From assembly GCF_001275135.1 (NCBI RefSeq), contig NZ_LFQU01000003.1, forward strand, positions 62,001 through 126,000: a DNA stretch of 64,000 bases. Reading direction: 5' to 3'. This DNA is from Xylanibacter rarus. GTDB lineage: Bacteria > Bacteroidota > Bacteroidia > Bacteroidales > Bacteroidaceae. This document shows, piece by piece, positions 32,104 through 41,043 of the stretch. Within the stretch, counting starts at the first letter, position 1, and each line of letters begins with the position of its first letter. The notes below the pieces were generated by a model. It did no database searches, was not told the origin of the DNA, and was given only the letters and a program-made list of their open reading frames with translations. The translations under genes were made by a program, and so were the position numbers.

Positions 32104-32159
32104 GACAAGTTTTGTCATGCCGGATATTTTTGTTGTAGAATTTTAAAATTAAGATTTAA

Positions 32160-33173
32160 GTGAAAGATTTTTACGATTTTAATCTCAAGGAGCACAATAC
32201 ATTCGGTATAGATGTAAAGTGTCGCCGTTTTATAGAGTTTGAGAGTGTAGACGAATTGTTGCAGATCGTAAATTCGCTTACAGACGCTGACAAGCCATTG
32301 CTGGTGCTTGGTGGCGGCAGCAATATGTTATTTACGGCCGATTATGAAGGCACAGTGCTGCATTCGGCTATAAAGGGCCATGTCGCCGTCCAGACGGACG
32401 AAGGCATAATGTTGCGTTGCGGCAGCGGAGAGGTGTGGGACGACATAGTGAGCCTTTGCGTGTCTAACCGTATGTACGGAGCAGAGAATCTTTCGCTTAT
32501 TCCCGGTGATGTAGGCGCGTCTGCCGTGCAGAACATAGGCGCTTATGGAGCTGAGGCTAAGGACATAATTTTGAAGGTTGAGGCCGTGGACCTGCAGACC
32601 GGAAAGATGTGTGAGTTTACAAACGAAGAATGTGAATATGCTTACCGCAAGAGCAAGTTTAAGGGCGAGTGGCGCAACCGCTTCGTGATAACATATGTAA
32701 CCTACAAACTTTCAGAAGTGTTCTGTCCATGCCTTGATTATGGCAATATAAGGGCTGAACTCGAGAAGCGCAACATAAAGGTTCCTACGGCAGAGCAGCT
32801 CCGCAACGTGATAATAGACATACGTAACGAGAAACTTCCTGATCCTAAGGTTGAAGGCAATGCCGGAAGTTTCTTTATGAATCCTGTTGTACCGAAAGCA
32901 AAATATGAGGAACTCGTGGCCTGGTTTGGCAATGTGCCTCATTATAGCGTTGATGATAATAATGAGAAAATTCCTGCCGGATGGATGATTGACCAATGCG
33001 GCTGGAAGGGCAAGTCTCTCGGTAAGGCGGGCGTTCATTCGCGTCAGGCACTGGTGCTTGTCAACAGAGGCGGTGCCGAGGGTAAGGATATTGTTGCACT
33101 CTGTGATGCCATAAAGCGTGACGTGAAGGACAAGTTTGGTATTGATATTGTTCCAGAAGTGAATATAATCTGA
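32160..33173 (+). CDS. murB: UDP-N-acetylenolpyruvoylglucosamine reductase
   Basis: FAD enzyme reducing the enolpyruvyl ether to UDP-N-acetylmuramate in peptidoglycan synthesis. 337 residues, type I (E. coli-like) length. N-terminal LKEHNTFGIDVKCRRFIEF, FAD-binding LVLGGGSNMLF, and SLIPGDVGASAVQNIGAYGAE are diagnostic; GNAGSFFMNPVV carries the proton-donor serine. It begins with GTG at 32160. Two bases separate its stop from the next ATG. Confidence 0.96.
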   Translation: MKDFYDFNLKEHNTFGIDVKCRRFIEFESVDELLQIVNSLTDADKPLLVLGGGSNMLFTADYEGTVLHSAIKGHVAVQTDEGIMLRCGSGEVWDDIVSLCVSNRMYGAENLSLIPGDVGASAVQNIGAYGAEAKDIILKVEAVDLQTGKMCEFTNEECEYAYRKSKFKGEWRNRFVITYVTYKLSEVFCPCLDYGNIRAELEKRNIKVPTAEQLRNVIIDIRNEKLPDPKVEGNAGSFFMNPVVPKAKYEELVAWFGNVPHYSVDDNNEKIPAGWMIDQCGWKGKSLGKAGVHSRQALVLVNRGGAEGKDIVALCDAIKRDVKDKFGIDIVPEVNII

Positions 33174-33175
33174 CA

Positions 33176-33937
33176 ATGAAACTCACTTTTCTTGGAACGG
33201 GTACTTCGGTTGGAGTGCCGACTATAGGCTGCAAGTGCAAGGTCTGTACGAGCAATGATCCGCATGACAAGCGCCTGAGGGCGTCTGCCATGATTGAAAC
33301 GGACAATACAAGAGTTGTTATCGACTGTGGCCCTGACTTCAGGGAACAGATGCTTGGACTTGAGTTCAGAAAGATTGATGCCGTATTGCTGACCCATATT
33401 CATTATGACCATGTTGGCGGATTAGATGATCTCCGCCCGTTCTGCCAGTTCGGAGAGGTTAATGTCTATTCCGATAAGCATACCGCCGACGGACTGATGC
33501 ATACAATGCCTTATTGTTTTGATGAAAACAAATATCCTGGTGTGCCGAAGATTAATCTCAACACAATAGAGCCCCATGAGTCATTGCGTATTGGAGATTT
33601 TGATATTATGCCTGTAAAGGTGATGCACGACAAGATGCCAATTCTTGGATACAGAATAGGCCGCCTGCTTTACATAACAGACATGAAGACAATCAGCGAG
33701 AGCGAATTTTCTTATTTCAGCGGGGTAAAGACGCTTGTTGTCAATGCGCTGCGCTTTGCCCCCGAACATCATTCCCATCAGACTGTAGCAGACGCAATTG
33801 CCTTTGCAAGAAGGGTAGGTGCTGAACATACATATTTTACGCATATGGGGCATGATATCGGCCTGCATAGTGAGACTAACGGCATATTGCCTGAAGATAT
33901 AAATTTGGCTTACGATGGTCAGATTATTGAGATTTAG
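33176..33937 (+). CDS. MBL-fold metallo-hydrolase (PhnP-like)
   Basis: 253 residues. Metal ligands appear in THIHYDHVGGLDDLRPF (HxHxDH), with further histidines in VMHDKMPILGYR and EHTYFTHMGHD. The N-terminal GTSVGVPTIGCKCKVCTSND is typical of the phosphoribosyl cyclic phosphate phosphodiesterase (PhnP) group, which uses extra Cys ligands for zinc. No phosphonate genes are nearby, so the actual substrate is open. Tightly linked to murB. Confidence 0.85.
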   Translation: MKLTFLGTGTSVGVPTIGCKCKVCTSNDPHDKRLRASAMIETDNTRVVIDCGPDFREQMLGLEFRKIDAVLLTHIHYDHVGGLDDLRPFCQFGEVNVYSDKHTADGLMHTMPYCFDENKYPGVPKINLNTIEPHESLRIGDFDIMPVKVMHDKMPILGYRIGRLLYITDMKTISESEFSYFSGVKTLVVNALRFAPEHHSHQTVADAIAFARRVGAEHTYFTHMGHDIGLHSETNGILPEDINLAYDGQIIEI

Positions 33938-33999
33938 CCCCTCAAATGGGCTTAAAGTGTTAAAAGTGTATAAATAGGATGTATTTTTTACACTGATAT

Positions 34000-34030
34000 T
34001 TGGAAGTATGGGATTTAATGCATACCTTTG
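34000..34030 (+). promoter_or_regulatory. Consensus promoter for an intergenic transcript
   Basis: TTTG at 34000-34003, a 19-base spacer, TACCTTTG at 34023-34030. No open reading frame follows before a terminator 42 bases on. Confidence 0.75.
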
Positions 34031-34034
34031 CATC

Positions 34035-34096
34035 GTGTTTTTCATAGTATTAGATTTAAGGTTAACAAGGTTGGAGTACAGCGGTACTCCTTTTTT
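34035..34096 (+). ncRNA. Candidate small RNA, about 60 nt
   Basis: Starting a few bases after the consensus -7 box, the transcript would run through a GTTTTTCATAGTATTAG stretch and a TTTAAGGTTAACAAGG stretch to the hairpin GGAGTAC-AGCG-GTACTCC (34073-34090) and six T residues (34091-34096). There is no ATG-initiated frame in it and no plus-strand gene until 35793, so it is not obviously a leader. It could be a free small RNA or a fragment of a larger conserved structure; the TSS is predicted only. Confidence 0.6.
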
Positions 34097-34119
34097 GTGT
34101 CCGTAAGTTTTAGGGACAC
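34097..34119 (+). repeat. Second hairpin after the candidate small RNA
   Basis: GTGTCC (34097-34102) and GGACAC (34114-34119) flank an 11-base loop directly after the T run. Possibly a second terminator or part of the same element. Confidence 0.4.
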
Positions 34120-34668
34120 GGGTTTAAGTCAGTAGAGGCGTGCTTTTTGCGTGTTATAAGCAGGCCGGTGCTGGCTTAAATTTTTTATGTTCAATGTTCT
34201 TTTCGTTGTGTATGCAGTCAGACGAAACTTAAATATTTTGATGGCTGGTCGGACGTTGTCATGGCGTTGTCAAAGGCATAATTTCTGCATGGATTTATTG
34301 TTTGCGTATTGTGTCTTTCCTTTTTGGACCCAAATCGGTTTAGGATTCGGTCTTAATTTTGTTTTATATTGAGCTGATTTTCATTAGATTTTTTGCAGGA
34401 GTAGTGGGTGGCATCAGGAAAAAACGGAGAAAGACACAATAGAAAACAAAAAGACGGCAGAAGATGTTGGCTTGCTTGTGTGATTAAGCCGTATATGGCA
34501 TAATGGCCGGTTGGGGCTTAATATCTGGTGTCGTATGTAAATACATACTTAAATCCTTGGTTTTTGTGCCGGTGCTTGCATAAAAACGGTTTGCACACAT
34601 TGCTGCATATTCTGTACGAAACAGATATGCAGGATGACCGTTGTGTGAAAATGATACTGTCAGATATG

Positions 34669-34914
34669 TTACCGTTTCTTGAATTTACGGTATATCTTCC
34701 ATACGAACAAGAAACCGTCGATAAGACCCGTCCCTGTGCTTATTACAGACGCCACGGTGATGCCCTTCTTTCTTTCTGGTGATTTCTGAAACAAGCTTTT
34801 CCATTTTTTGCCAATGTCGGCATTGTCTTTTCTCATTTCAGCAAGAATGGTCTCTTTGCGTTCTCTTATTTCGCTTATGCTGTTATATGTCTGTGGTTTT
34901 GTGGCGTTGTCCAT
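34669..34914 (-). CDS. Small hypothetical protein with one membrane segment
   Basis: 81 residues: a charged helical N-terminal half and a single hydrophobic segment (GITVASVISTGTGLIDGFLF) before a basic tail. No family recognised. It follows the holin-like gene by four bases on the same strand and probably acts with it and the YtxH protein at the envelope. Confidence 0.75.
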   Translation of the reverse strand: MDNATKPQTYNSISEIRERKETILAEMRKDNADIGKKWKSLFQKSPERKKGITVASVISTGTGLIDGFLFVWKIYRKFKKR

Positions 34915-34918
34915 GTGC

Positions 34919-35266
34919 TTATTCTGTTAACAGACTAGTTATGAATCTTACGAGCGGTTTCTCTATTAGGCTTTTTCTGAAAATTGTCAGCAATACAAAG
35001 ATTAATATGTAGAACGATGCCATTATTCCGAATGCGGCAGGGAAACCCATAGACGGCGCCATTGCAAATACGATGGCAAACGACACATATATGAGTATTG
35101 CGATGAGTATCAGCGAAAACAGCGTAAAGAGCAGTATGGCAGTAATCAGCCTCACTGTCTTTTCTGTAATTTCGAGCTTCAGGTATTCACCCTGAAGCCC
35201 GATGCGATGTTTCACCAACTCTACCAGTTGGCCTATTGTTTCAATGTTTTTATCGCTTGAGAACAT
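34919..35266 (-). CDS. Phage holin family / Holin-X-like membrane protein
   Basis: 115 residues: N-terminal amphipathic helix (NIETIGQLVELVKHRIGLQGEYLKL in shortened form), then two long hydrophobic segments. This layout matches the DUF1469/Holin-X group of small membrane proteins common in bacterial genomes outside prophages. No other phage gene is nearby, so a lysis role is unlikely. Middle gene of a three-gene operon. Confidence 0.75.
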   Translation of the reverse strand: MFSSDKNIETIGQLVELVKHRIGLQGEYLKLEITEKTVRLITAILLFTLFSLILIAILIYVSFAIVFAMAPSMGFPAAFGIMASFYILIFVLLTIFRKSLIEKPLVRFITSLLTE

Positions 35267-35280
35267 TTGTCAGCTGTTTG

Positions 35281-35499
35281 TTAAACTTCTTCAGCCTCAG
35301 CTGCGTCTTTAATATCTGATGCGAGGTCGCTCATTTCTTTGCGGCTCAGCTTGATATTGTGCTTTTGGCAGAAATCGTCAATTGCGTCAGTTATTTTCTC
35401 GCGAGTGTCTTTTCCTCTTTCGGGTGCCAGAAGCAGACCTACTGCAGCTCCGGCGATTGCGCCTCCTAAGAATGCGCCGATGTAACCTAGTGTTTTCAT
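35281..35499 (-). CDS. YtxH domain-containing protein
   Basis: 72 residues: an N-terminal glycine-rich membrane segment (GAFLGGAIAGAAVGLLLAPE) immediately followed by RGKDTREKI, the hallmark of YtxH-like stress-associated proteins. First gene of the three-gene operon with the holin-like and 81-residue proteins. Confidence 0.85.
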   Translation of the reverse strand: MKTLGYIGAFLGGAIAGAAVGLLLAPERGKDTREKITDAIDDFCQKHNIKLSRKEMSDLASDIKDAAEAEEV

Positions 35500-35792
35500 A
35501 AATTTTGATTTTTAATTATGTGAATAATAATTTTATTTCTCTCGGCATGTGGGCAGTCGTCTTTGTTTAGGCTTTTCTGCCGTTGGTGCTTTGATTTTGT
35601 TCGTAAGCAAATTTAATGATTATTTCTTAAATACCAACGTTTTTACCGGTTTTTTTGTCTGAAAGGGCGTATTTCTTTTATTTAACAAACTTTATGTGCG
35701 GTTTGTCAGAGTTTTTGGCTGTTTTTGTGTAATTTCGCACAATATTACGTAGAAAATATGTTTAATTTCTAAATAATAAGATAAGGGAAATT

Positions 35793-36287
35793 ATGAAAAA
35801 GTACACTGTATTGTGCGCCGGCCTTTGTGTGGCGTTGGCATTCACTGGTTGTAAATCATCAGAGAGCGCTTACAGAAAAGCTTATGAGAAAGCTAAGGCT
35901 CAGGAAGAGCAGACTGCAGTTCAGAATCAAGGCAGCGAGGAGATAGCTGTTGTTACTCCGGTTGTTGAGAAGCCTGCAACAGAAACGGTTGTTGTTGACA
36001 ATGTAGACAATGTGCCTGTACGTCAGGAGAGCCTGTCTGTTGTCAGCGGTGCAGGACTTAAAAACTTCAGCGTCGTTGTAGGTTCTTTCTCTGTACAGGC
36101 TAACGCTGAAGGATTGCAGAGCACGCTGAAGAGCCGTGGCTATGATGCACAGATCGCATACAATTCTTCTAATCAGATGTATCGTGTCGTTGCCGGTACG
36201 TTCGACATCAAGACCGACGCTGTGCGTAGCCGTAACGAATTGCGTTCTGAGTATCCTGACGCATGGTTACTGTTTAATCAGAAATAA
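35793..36287 (+). CDS. SPOR domain lipoprotein
   Basis: 164 residues. The signal peptide ends in FTGC (lipobox). A flexible Val/Glu-rich linker precedes a C-terminal SPOR domain (FSVVVGSFSVQANAEGLQ and MYRVVAGTFD), which binds denuded peptidoglycan glycan strands. Likely periplasmic or outer-membrane cell-wall/division factor. The ruvX start lies two bases downstream, so the genes are cotranscribed. Confidence 0.88.
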   Translation: MKKYTVLCAGLCVALAFTGCKSSESAYRKAYEKAKAQEEQTAVQNQGSEEIAVVTPVVEKPATETVVVDNVDNVPVRQESLSVVSGAGLKNFSVVVGSFSVQANAEGLQSTLKSRGYDAQIAYNSSNQMYRVVAGTFDIKTDAVRSRNELRSEYPDAWLLFNQK

Positions 36288-36289
36288 TT

Positions 36290-36709
36290 GTGGCCCGTAT
36301 ACTGTCGATTGATTACGGCAAGAAACGGACAGGACTGGCTGTTACCGATCCGGCTCAGATTATAGCAGGCGGACTGGTAACAGTTGCCACGTCTGAATTG
36401 TTCAGCTTTTTGACGGATTATATTAAAAAAGAACCCGTTGAGCGGATTGTAATAGGTGAGCCTAAGCAACCGGACGGAAGGCCAAGTGAGAATATGGCAA
36501 GAGTGGTACAGTTTGTAAACCGCTGGCGCAAGGCTTATCCTGAAATCCCGATTGAATTTTATGATGAACGTTTTACTTCCGTGCTGGCTCACAGGGCGAT
36601 GATTGACGGCGGTCTGCATAAAAAAGCACGGCAGAACAAGGCGCTTGTCGACGAGATAAGTGCCACGATAATATTGCAAAGCTATTTAGAATCTGTTAGA
36701 AGAAGATAA
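36290..36709 (+). CDS. ruvX: Putative pre-16S rRNA nuclease / Holliday junction resolvase
   Basis: YqgF/RuvX family RNase H-fold nuclease, 139 residues. N-terminal ILSIDYGKKRTGLAVTD carries the catalytic Asp; VIGEPKQPDG and DERFTS are the remaining conserved elements. It starts with GTG at 36290. The last base of its stop is the first base of the def ATG, indicating coupling. Confidence 0.92.
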   Translation: MARILSIDYGKKRTGLAVTDPAQIIAGGLVTVATSELFSFLTDYIKKEPVERIVIGEPKQPDGRPSENMARVVQFVNRWRKAYPEIPIEFYDERFTSVLAHRAMIDGGLHKKARQNKALVDEISATIILQSYLESVRRR

Positions 36710-37269
36710 TGATATTACCTATATATATTTACGGACATCCTGTGCTGCGTAAGGAGTCACAGGATATTAATGCTGATTATCCGGGCTTGAAGGAGCTCAT
36801 AGAAAATATGTTTGAGACTCTTACCGAGTCAGACGGTGTCGGATTGGCTGCTCCTCAGGTGGGACTTAATATACGTCTGGCTGTTATCGACCTTGACGTC
36901 TTGTCGGAAGAATATCCTGAATACAAGGACTTCCGCCGTGCTTATATCAACCCCCATATTGTTGAGGTTGACGACAGCGAGGTCGTTTCAATGGAAGAGG
37001 GCTGCCTCTCAATCCCTGGCATCCATGAGAGCGTAAAGCGTGCAACACGCATACATGTTAAGTATATGGATGCCGACTTCAATGAGTACGACGAGTGGGT
37101 TGAGGGTTATCTTGCCCGTGTTATGCAGCACGAGTTTGATCATCTCGACGCAAAGATGTTTATCGACCGTGTGTCGCCTTTGCGCCGTCAGCTGATAAAG
37201 AGCAAGCTGAAGGCTATTCTGCAGGGACGTTTCCGCTGCAGCTATCGCACTAAGGTTGCCAGACGATAA
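36709..37269 (+). CDS. def: Peptide deformylase
   Basis: Removes N-formyl groups from nascent proteins. 186 residues. All three motifs are visible: GVGLAAPQVG, EEGCLSIPG, and QHEFDHLDA, supplying the Cys and two His metal ligands and the catalytic Glu. Third gene of SPOR-ruvX-def, followed 66 bases on by a TPR gene. Confidence 0.97.
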   Translation: MILPIYIYGHPVLRKESQDINADYPGLKELIENMFETLTESDGVGLAAPQVGLNIRLAVIDLDVLSEEYPEYKDFRRAYINPHIVEVDDSEVVSMEEGCLSIPGIHESVKRATRIHVKYMDADFNEYDEWVEGYLARVMQHEFDHLDAKMFIDRVSPLRRQLIKSKLKAILQGRFRCSYRTKVARR

Positions 37270-37335
37270 GCCCTTCCGGCTTTTCGTCTGATTTTTTGGC
37301 TTGTAGGTATTTGTAGTTTATTCTGAAAGGTTGTT

Positions 37336-39306
37336 ATGCGTAAGTTCGTAATATCGCTGCTGCTATTATTGGCATCTGTAGGAGCGTCGGCACAGTTTCG
37401 TACCGACCGGCTCATTGATGTCGGCAGGAGCGCGCTTTATTACGAGGATTACGTTCTCTCCATACAATACTTTAATCAGGCCATCCTTTCTAAGCCTTAT
37501 CTTTATGAGCCGTGGTTTTTCAGGGCTGTGGCAAAGTTTTATCTTGATGACTATGTCGGTGCGGAAAAAGACTGTACTGAGGCCATCAGGATAAATCCTT
37601 ATGTGTCTGACATCTACGAACTCAGAGGCTTGTGCTTTATCAAGCAAAACAGGTTTAGCGAGGCAATATCCGACTATGACAAGACGCTCGAATTTAATCC
37701 TTACAGCAAGAATCTGTGGTACAATCGTGTGCTGTGCAGGATAGAGGAGAAGGATTACGACAAGGCCAACGCCGATCTCGACTCGATGATGAATATGTGG
37801 AAGAATTATTCGAAGACGTATTCACTTAAGGCCGAGGTCTGCCTCCAGCAGAAAGACACCGTGGGCTGTGCCAAATATCTTGACAAGAGTCTTGAACTTG
37901 ACCCTTACGACGGCGACGCATGGACAATGCGTGCCATGATAAGTCTTTCGCAGCAGAAATGGAAAGACGCCGACGCACAGCTGTCCAAGGCCATACATCT
38001 TAAGCCCAATACGGCCAACAATTATGTTAACCGTGCCTTGGCCCGTTATAACTATAATAATCTGCGAGGTGCCATGGCCGACTACGACAAGGCCATAGAG
38101 ATTGATCCCAACAACTTTCTTGCCCATTACAACCGTGGCCAGCTGCGTGTGATGGTAGGTGATGACAACAGGGCCATTGAAGACTTCGACTATGTTATAA
38201 GCATGGAGCCCAACAATGTGATGGCCATTTACAACCGCGCCATATTGCTCGAACGCACAGGAAACATACGGGGAGCCATACGCGACTATACCACTATCAT
38301 CAACCAGTATCCTAATTTCTGGGTTGGTCTTAACAGCCGTGCAAGATGCTACCGTAAACTTGGCATGACGGCCAAGGCCGAACTTGACGAGTTCCGCATA
38401 TTCAAGGCGCAGATGAACAAGCATTATGGTGTTCAGCCGCGCTGGAGCAAGAAGAAAAAGCACGAGGTGCGCAAGAAGAGCGAGATTGATTTCGACAAGT
38501 ATAACCAGCTTGTCGTGGCAGACGACAATGCCGTCACTCATGAATACTCTTCGTCATACCGCGGACGTGTGCAGAACCGTAAGATTGACGCCGTGTTCCT
38601 GCCAATGTTCCAGCTGTCGTTCAGCCAGTATGACAACGGCGTAAAGTCTTATCAGGCATACGACCGCGATGTGGAGCAGTTCAACCTCAGGCAGAAGCCT
38701 TTGCGCAAGTTGTATGTGCGCTGTGATGTAAAGACTCTTACCGAAGACGAGAACAAGGCCGTGTTTGCTGTAATCGACTCGTTGTCGGCGGCTATCGGCG
38801 CATCACGTAACATTGCTAAGGAGAAGGGACTTCTTATTCAGCGTGCCGTGGCAAATACCGTGGTGCAGAATTATGCCGATGCTATAAGCGACCTGACTGT
38901 TTATATCAGTACCGACAGCACATCTGCCATGGCTTATTGGCAGCGTGCGGTGTGTCAGGCCCGCATGAACGAGTTTGAGGCATCGCAAGGTAAGGATGTC
39001 GGACTGCTGACGCTGAATGCCATGGTCGACCTCGACAAGGCGATAAGCCTGAGCCCGCACAATCCCTATGTTTATTACGACCGCGGCAATCTGCATGCTG
39101 TAAGTAAAGACTATGTTAAGGCTGTTGCTGACTATACAAAGGCCATTGAGCTTGATCCCAATTTTGCTGAGGCATATTATAACCGGGGCATTGCAAACAT
39201 TAACCTGAAGAAAACCGAAGAGGGCATACGCGACCTTAGCAAGGCGGGCGAATTAGGCCTGTATAATGCATACAGTATCATAAAGAAATACAGCAATAAG
39301 AAGTGA
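37336..39306 (+). CDS. Secreted tetratricopeptide repeat protein
   Basis: 656 residues with a signal peptide ending near ASAQ. At least ten TPR units are visible, with recurrent W/Y at position 4 and the terminal NP/DP motif (for example AIEIDPNNFLAHYNRGQL, AIELDPNFAEAYYNRGIA). A basic linker (KKKKHEVRKKSEIDFD, near residue 375) divides the repeats. Probably a periplasmic scaffold; function unknown. It may be read through from def. Confidence 0.88.
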   Translation: MRKFVISLLLLLASVGASAQFRTDRLIDVGRSALYYEDYVLSIQYFNQAILSKPYLYEPWFFRAVAKFYLDDYVGAEKDCTEAIRINPYVSDIYELRGLCFIKQNRFSEAISDYDKTLEFNPYSKNLWYNRVLCRIEEKDYDKANADLDSMMNMWKNYSKTYSLKAEVCLQQKDTVGCAKYLDKSLELDPYDGDAWTMRAMISLSQQKWKDADAQLSKAIHLKPNTANNYVNRALARYNYNNLRGAMADYDKAIEIDPNNFLAHYNRGQLRVMVGDDNRAIEDFDYVISMEPNNVMAIYNRAILLERTGNIRGAIRDYTTIINQYPNFWVGLNSRARCYRKLGMTAKAELDEFRIFKAQMNKHYGVQPRWSKKKKHEVRKKSEIDFDKYNQLVVADDNAVTHEYSSSYRGRVQNRKIDAVFLPMFQLSFSQYDNGVKSYQAYDRDVEQFNLRQKPLRKLYVRCDVKTLTEDENKAVFAVIDSLSAAIGASRNIAKEKGLLIQRAVANTVVQNYADAISDLTVYISTDSTSAMAYWQRAVCQARMNEFEASQGKDVGLLTLNAMVDLDKAISLSPHNPYVYYDRGNLHAVSKDYVKAVADYTKAIELDPNFAEAYYNRGIANINLKKTEEGIRDLSKAGELGLYNAYSIIKKYSNKK

Positions 39307-39504
39307 TGCGGCCTTGCTCGCGAGGCTTGCCCTTAAAATGTCTTATATGATAATACTGCCGCTTTGATGCCGCAGATGAAAAACATGATGATTCGTTATC
39401 GTATATTTTGTAATTCGTTGCGGCGGACTCATGTCCGTAGGCTTTATTGCCTTATCCGATTGTCTGCATGGAACTATTGTTTTTTAGTGAATGAAATATA
39501 GATT

Positions 39505-40440
39505 ATGAAAAAACTTTTTATTGCTTTGTTGTTGACAAAGATGCTGTGCGTCAATGCGGCAGGCGATGGCATGGTTGTGGCTGATGCCGGCGTTTCCGGA
39601 GGAAAGTTATACGAGTATAAGAATTTTCCCACTTCACTTATTCAGGCAAGAAACGTTTATGTGTGGGTTCCTGAGAATTATTCTTCACAGAAAAGATACG
39701 ATGTTGTGTATATGCACGACGGGCAGATGCTTTTTGATGCGGAGACAACGTGGAATCATCAGGAATGGAAGGTTGACGAGAACGTCTCGGCATTGATGGC
39801 TGAAGGCAAAATACGAGACTGCATAGTTGTAGGAGTGTGGAATATTGCTGAAAGCAGATTTCACGATTATTTTCCGCAGAAGACGCTTAACTATATGTCT
39901 GAAGCAGAATTTTGTGAGTTCGACAAGGAACTTGACGCCTCGAGGATGAATGCAGACAGCTATCTGAAGTTCATCGTAAATGAGCTGAAACCATATATAG
40001 ACAAGAATTTCTCTACAAATAAAGGCCGTGAACACACCTTTCTAATGGGGTCAAGCATGGGCGGACTGATTTCTCTCTACGGCTTGTGCGAATACCCCGA
40101 TGTGTTTGGCGGTGCAGCTTGTCTTTCGATGCACACGCTCATGGTAACCTCAAAACTGATGAACATCCGTAATACGGAGATTGCGGCTCCGGCATTTTGC
40201 AGATATCTTGAAGAAAAGCTGCCCGAGGCCAACAGGTCGAAGATATACATAGATTATGGAGACAAGACTCTTGACTCATATTATGCCCCTTATCAGCAGA
40301 AAATAGACGATGTCTTGCGCAGAAAAGGGTGGCATGTGCCTTATTGGACAACAAATTATTATGCAGGCATGGCTCATACTGAGACCGACTGGGCAAAGCG
40401 CCTTTTTATACCATTTATGTTCCTTCTGGAGAAGGAGTAG
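39505..40440 (+). CDS. Secreted alpha/beta hydrolase, esterase D/Fes-like
   Basis: 311 residues with a short N-terminal signal peptide (MKKLFIALLLTKMLCVNAAG). RNVYVWVPENY and DVVYMHDGQMLFD match the putative esterase (PF00756-like) family; the nucleophile elbow is GSSMGG near residue 182 and the catalytic histidine is likely in GMAHTETDW. Relatives cleave siderophore esters, feruloyl esters or acyl chains; the substrate here cannot be told. Confidence 0.85.
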   Translation: MKKLFIALLLTKMLCVNAAGDGMVVADAGVSGGKLYEYKNFPTSLIQARNVYVWVPENYSSQKRYDVVYMHDGQMLFDAETTWNHQEWKVDENVSALMAEGKIRDCIVVGVWNIAESRFHDYFPQKTLNYMSEAEFCEFDKELDASRMNADSYLKFIVNELKPYIDKNFSTNKGREHTFLMGSSMGGLISLYGLCEYPDVFGGAACLSMHTLMVTSKLMNIRNTEIAAPAFCRYLEEKLPEANRSKIYIDYGDKTLDSYYAPYQQKIDDVLRRKGWHVPYWTTNYYAGMAHTETDWAKRLFIPFMFLLEKE

Positions 40441-40445
40441 TTTTG

Positions 40446-40475
40446 CAGCCGTAAAAATCGTAACTTTTACGGCTG
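40446..40475 (+). terminator. Terminator after the esterase gene
   Basis: Perfect 11-base arms CAGCCGTAAAA / TTTTACGGCTG, starting six bases after the stop codon. Confidence 0.75.
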
Positions 40476-40693
40476 TTTATGTTATTGATTTGATATATTT
40501 GTATCGAAATGCTGATGATTGTTAACTCTCCGGCTTGGTATTTGTTTCAGACTGTTAGTGATATGTTTTTGCATCGTAACTCGGCCACTTTTGTGTGATA
40601 AACGGCCTGTTTTCTGACCGGAAACCATAGAGTTTTTTGTGCAATCCGATAATCGTCGGTTTTAAAAAACAGTAAGACAAATGTTCTGTCGGT

Positions 40694-40714
40694 TTACAAA
40701 TCAACTGGCACATT
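40694..40714 (+). repeat. 21-base direct repeat, copy 1 (downstream of higBA)
   Basis: Begins TTACAAATCA and ends GGCACATT. It matches 41888-41908 at 19 of 21 positions. Confidence 0.65.
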
Positions 40715-40725
40715 TGTTAAGAGAT

Positions 40726-40951
40726 GCCCGAAGGGCTACACTTCCGTAACCGTGGGTGGCACACCCACGGATGCAAAGGCACGAGAAAAATCACCCGAAG
40801 TGGTGATACTTGTTATAAAAAAGGCACTCTTTCAGAAAACATGTTTTAAAGTAGCACCTCTTCGGGTGCATGCTTCGCCTTGTAAGACAACCGGGCGTGG
40901 CTTCGCTGAGCTTCGCCACACCCGGTTACAAAAGTGTAGCCCTACGGGCTA
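40726..40951. repeat. Cluster of six GC-rich hairpins
   Basis: GCCC/GGGC at 40726-40736; CCGTGGGTG/CACCCACGG at 40750-40770 (3-base loop); ATCACC/GGTGAT at 40790-40807; GCACC/GGTGC at 40854-40869; a 13-base stem with one mismatch at 40889-40901/40915-40927; TAGCCC/GGGCTA at 40937-40951. The stems are unrelated in sequence except for CGAAG-type loops. Nothing here reads as a plausible protein. Confidence 0.75.
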
Positions 40952-40977
40952 TTGCTAATAAGCCGGCACAATAAAAT

Positions 40978-41023
40978 TTCCCGTCCCGGCATATTCATTT
41001 TGTGGAATATGGCGAGACGGGAA
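40978..41023 (-). terminator. Long dyad downstream of higA
   Basis: TTCCCGTC / GACGGGAA outer arms and CATATTC / GAATATG inner arms flank an 8-base loop. Likely the higBA terminator, 20 bases beyond the higA stop. Confidence 0.65.
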
Positions 41024-41043
41024 GATTTAGGCATGTAAGCAGT

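Larger units (their letters stand above)
33938..34668. other. Intergenic region holding a candidate small RNA
   Basis: 731 bases without a protein-coding gene I can defend. The first 180 bases contain the promoter-to-terminator unit described separately and a second hairpin; the rest to 34668 shows nothing recognisable. Confidence 0.6.
40441..41043. other. Intergenic region with a cluster of GC-rich hairpins
   Basis: 603 bases without a credible gene. It holds the esterase terminator, a segment related to 4676-4703 (about 40566-40594), a 21-base direct repeat (40694-40714) recurring at 41888-41908, six short hairpins (40726-40951), and a long dyad next to higA (40978-41023). Confidence 0.65.

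Noticed and set aside
34187-34372. Small ORF (61 codons) after the candidate small RNA
   Set aside because: No promoter, no motif, aromatic/Cys-rich composition typical of random frames in AT-rich DNA.
34919-35266. Prophage lysis cassette
   Set aside because: The holin-like protein sits with a YtxH protein and no endolysin or phage gene; this trio is a housekeeping envelope operon.
40752-40958. Small ORF over the hairpin cluster
   Set aside because: It reads through several palindromes and has no protein-like composition or start context.
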